Source: Odontocerum albicorne (lineage: Eukaryota > Arthropoda > Insecta > Trichoptera > Odontoceridae). From it: a stretch of DNA of 64,000 nucleotides. Where the stretch lies: positions 11,211,787 through 11,275,786 of the forward strand of contig OX463864.1 in the NCBI GenBank assembly GCA_949825065.1, written 5' to 3'. The notes under the pieces are model-generated. The model was not told the DNA's origin. It saw only the letters and a program-made list of their open reading frames with translations, and ran no database searches. The translations under genes and the position numbers were made by a program. Shown in pieces: positions 62,386 to 64,000 of this stretch. How positions within the stretch are numbered: the first letter of the stretch is position 1; every line of letters starts with the position of its first letter.

Positions 62386-62790
62386 CACAGTGCAGTTTAG
62401 AGAGCAAACTTTATTTATTTTTTTATTATTTATTTAACACTTTTATTGCAAATACAATCTGACGGGATTATTGCCAGGCGGCAATCTCTTCCAGCCAACC
62501 AGACAAAAGTAAATGAAGCAAGTTACGTGGTCGCATAAATCATTAAAATGACTATCCATCCCCACGAAATCCATAAACACATACGTGAGCATATATATAC
62601 CCACGAACCCCACAAAGACGGACTATCACCCGAACATTCTTTTTTACATAACGTGAGATATCATCAATCAAAAGGAAAGGAAGGAATGGTGGAGAGGAAA
62701 GGAAAAGAAAAACCAGGAGGGGGATTTTCATCAAGAGTGGGATTCGAACCCACTATTATTGACAGATTATTACAAAATAAATGTACAAAG
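62386..62790 (-). repeat. Family D element with its tRNA-like head; SINE-3 scrap beside it
   Basis: 62386-62411 (cacagtgcagtttagagagc) is a SINE-3 scrap. Then ttatttaacacttttattgc, aaatacaatctgacgggatt, attgccaggcggcaatctct, tccagccaaccagacaaaag, gactatccatccccacgaaa, gatatcatcaatcaaaagga, gggattcgaacccactatta (B-box complement at 62741-62753). Shows that family D has a tRNA-like 5' part. Confidence 0.85.
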
Positions 62791-62879
62791 TGAGTCTAAG
62801 ATAAGAAGGTAGTGGCTACTGGCATTAGATTAGGTATTTCCCAGCATCTGTGTACGTAAAAAAAATATTTGGTATAAAA

Positions 62880-63055
62880 ATGTGGCCGGATTAAGAGGAT
62901 CGAAGAACAAAACAAAGTAAGAAGAATGAATGATGGAAAATTATGCTAAACGAGGTGTTTAAATGTAGAGGAAGTGAAAGGACAGAAAAAAGTGGTAATC
63001 TATTCTATCTTCATGGCAAAGGACGCGACCTGATGATACTACTAAATCAAAAGTA
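62880..63055 (+). pseudogene. RTE-A terminal scrap
   Basis: aatgtggccggattaagagg, atcgaagaacaaaacaaagt, taaatgtagaggaagtgaaa, ctattctatcttcatggcaa, aggacgcgacctgatgatac: altered but recognisable last segment. Confidence 0.55.
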
Positions 63056-63059
63056 TAAT

Positions 63060-63718
63060 GACTCTATATTCCTTCAATAGTACGTCCACTATACCCAATA
63101 CAAGACGTGTTGTTCCGTTGTATTTTTAAATATTTAATATTGAATATCGTATGGTTATCAACTTTATTTTGGAAGAAAAAACTATAATATAAATAGTCAA
63201 TTATGGCTAAAGTGACCATATTAAAATAGCAGCGGGGTATTTATTTCAGGAGGTATTCCTTAGGGTAAAAAGAGATCGCTAGTACTGGGGAGTTAATTAC
63301 CACAGTGATCACAATTCTCAGAATCGAATGTTACCAACACACTACGGAGCCGTCCACAGGCGCATAGCTCGCACTGCGCAAAAAATACAAAAGATGAATC
63401 ATTGAAAAACTAATTGAAAACAATATACCAATTGAAATCAAAGTATAAAGCCTTAATCAGACAGGTGCAACTTCACAAACCCTCATCAGCACGGGGGAAA
63501 ATCACAAAAATAGTAAAAAAAAAATTATCAATTAAAAATCATTTCAAAAAAGTTCTTCGAAAGTCCTCGAAAAACACGCGAGATTCCATTTTAAGGCTCA
63601 GATATTCGGAAGAGCATTTAAGGCGCTCCTTATAGTTCAGCAAACTTCAAAAATATCCGAGACCGTAGCGTACTCATTTCCGATCCTGTGTAGTCTAGGT
63701 ATGGGAGAATTCACAAAA
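63060..63718. other. No gene recognised
   Basis: The 73-codon Lys/Arg/Ser-rich frame at 63414-63635 shows no known domain and lies in A-rich DNA. Left unassigned. Confidence 0.35.
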
Positions 63719-64000
63719 TAATTTGTTCTATAATTTTCACATAAAAATGTGCAACATTCACGAATGTACAGGAATCCAGACAGTCGGGGAGGTGTTCCAT
63801 GCCGCCAAAGACATATATATATTTTTTTCAAGATAACCAACATCAGAGGTAGAGGACACGGCACATGAAGAATAAATAAATAATTTGTTCTATAATTTTC
63901 ACATAAAAATGTGTAACATTCACGAATGTACAGGAATCCAGACAGTTGGGGAGGTGTTCCATGCCGCCAAAGACATATATATATTTTTTTCAAGATAACC
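63719..64000. repeat. Tandem repeat, 162-bp unit, cut by the window edge
   Basis: Copy 1 starts at 63719, copy 2 at 63881: taatttgttctataattttc, acataaaaatgtg, aacattcacgaatgtacagg, aatccagacagt, ggggaggtgttccatgccgc, caaagacatatatatatttt. Only two differences are visible over 120 bases, so the array is young. It includes a small inverted pair (acattc..gaatgt). It may continue to the right. Confidence 0.92.

Noticed and set aside
1..64000. A bacterial or phage gene system, operon, toxin-antitoxin or defence island
   Set aside because: No long dense coding, no ribosome-binding-site pattern, and eukaryotic retroelements, SINEs and mariners throughout.

Overview
This window looks like strongly A+T-rich nuclear DNA from an arthropod, most likely an insect and possibly a moth or butterfly (low confidence at order level). 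The evidence is an irritans-type mariner, many decayed RTE-like LINE tails, tRNA-headed SINEs, Penelope-like element ends, TTAA-flanked elements and the absence of bacterial gene organisation. No intact host protein-coding gene, rRNA, functional tRNA or CRISPR array was recognised. Most short open frames are chance frames in A+T-rich DNA, decayed transposons, or tandem repeats whose unit length is a multiple of three.

The content is a dense layering of transposable-element remains. Family names used here are mine. RTE-A is an RTE-like LINE, mostly as C-terminal reverse-transcriptase pieces (about 25 fragments on both strands). LINE-B is a second LINE with a YGAKT...FGHIAR C-terminus. SINE-1 and SINE-2 are tRNA-headed SINEs, and SINE-3 is a third, fragmentary one. 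Family D is an AAAT-tailed element whose tail is shared with SINE-1. Family E is a LINE 3' end finishing in ...GCTATCAATAAACC...(ATTT)n. Family G is a LINE 3' end with a jockey/CR1-like C-terminus. PLE is a Penelope-like element represented by its extreme C-terminus, its terminal repeat and inverted terminal-repeat pairs. Single copies include a frameshifted irritans mariner (45.6-46.8 kb), an internally deleted mariner (31.0-31.6 kb), an internally deleted IS630/Tc1-like element (33.2-33.7 kb), two TTAA-flanked elements (49.0-49.6 and 51.3-52.0 kb), and several foldback MITEs with TA target sites.

Layout: 0-9 kb holds RTE-A, SINE and LINE-B fragments plus an 87-bp minisatellite grown from a SINE-2 5' end. 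9-16 kb has a CR1-like fragment, tandem arrays and a PLE insertion with a clear target-site duplication. 16.8-18.8 kb is a long, A-rich, repeat-poor stretch ending at a splice-donor-like sequence, the only place where a hidden host 5' exon seems plausible. 18.9-31 kb mixes tandem arrays, MITEs and a cluster of SINE-1 copies. 31-44 kb holds two deleted DNA transposons, five PLE pieces, a SINE-derived 109-bp array and nested insertions. 44-52 kb holds the mariner, a TGCA-dense segment and two TTAA-flanked elements. 52-64 kb has a 1.1-kb degenerate array, a near-palindromic PLE inverted pair, more LINE tails, and a 162-bp repeat running off the right edge.

I see no genes working together as a system. 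What is distinctive is the record of insertions: several PLE copies retain 9-13 bp target duplications, some elements lie inside others with readable boundaries, and two tandem arrays seem to have grown out of SINE sequence. All assignments come from reading the sequence and from recalled family features; no database search was run.
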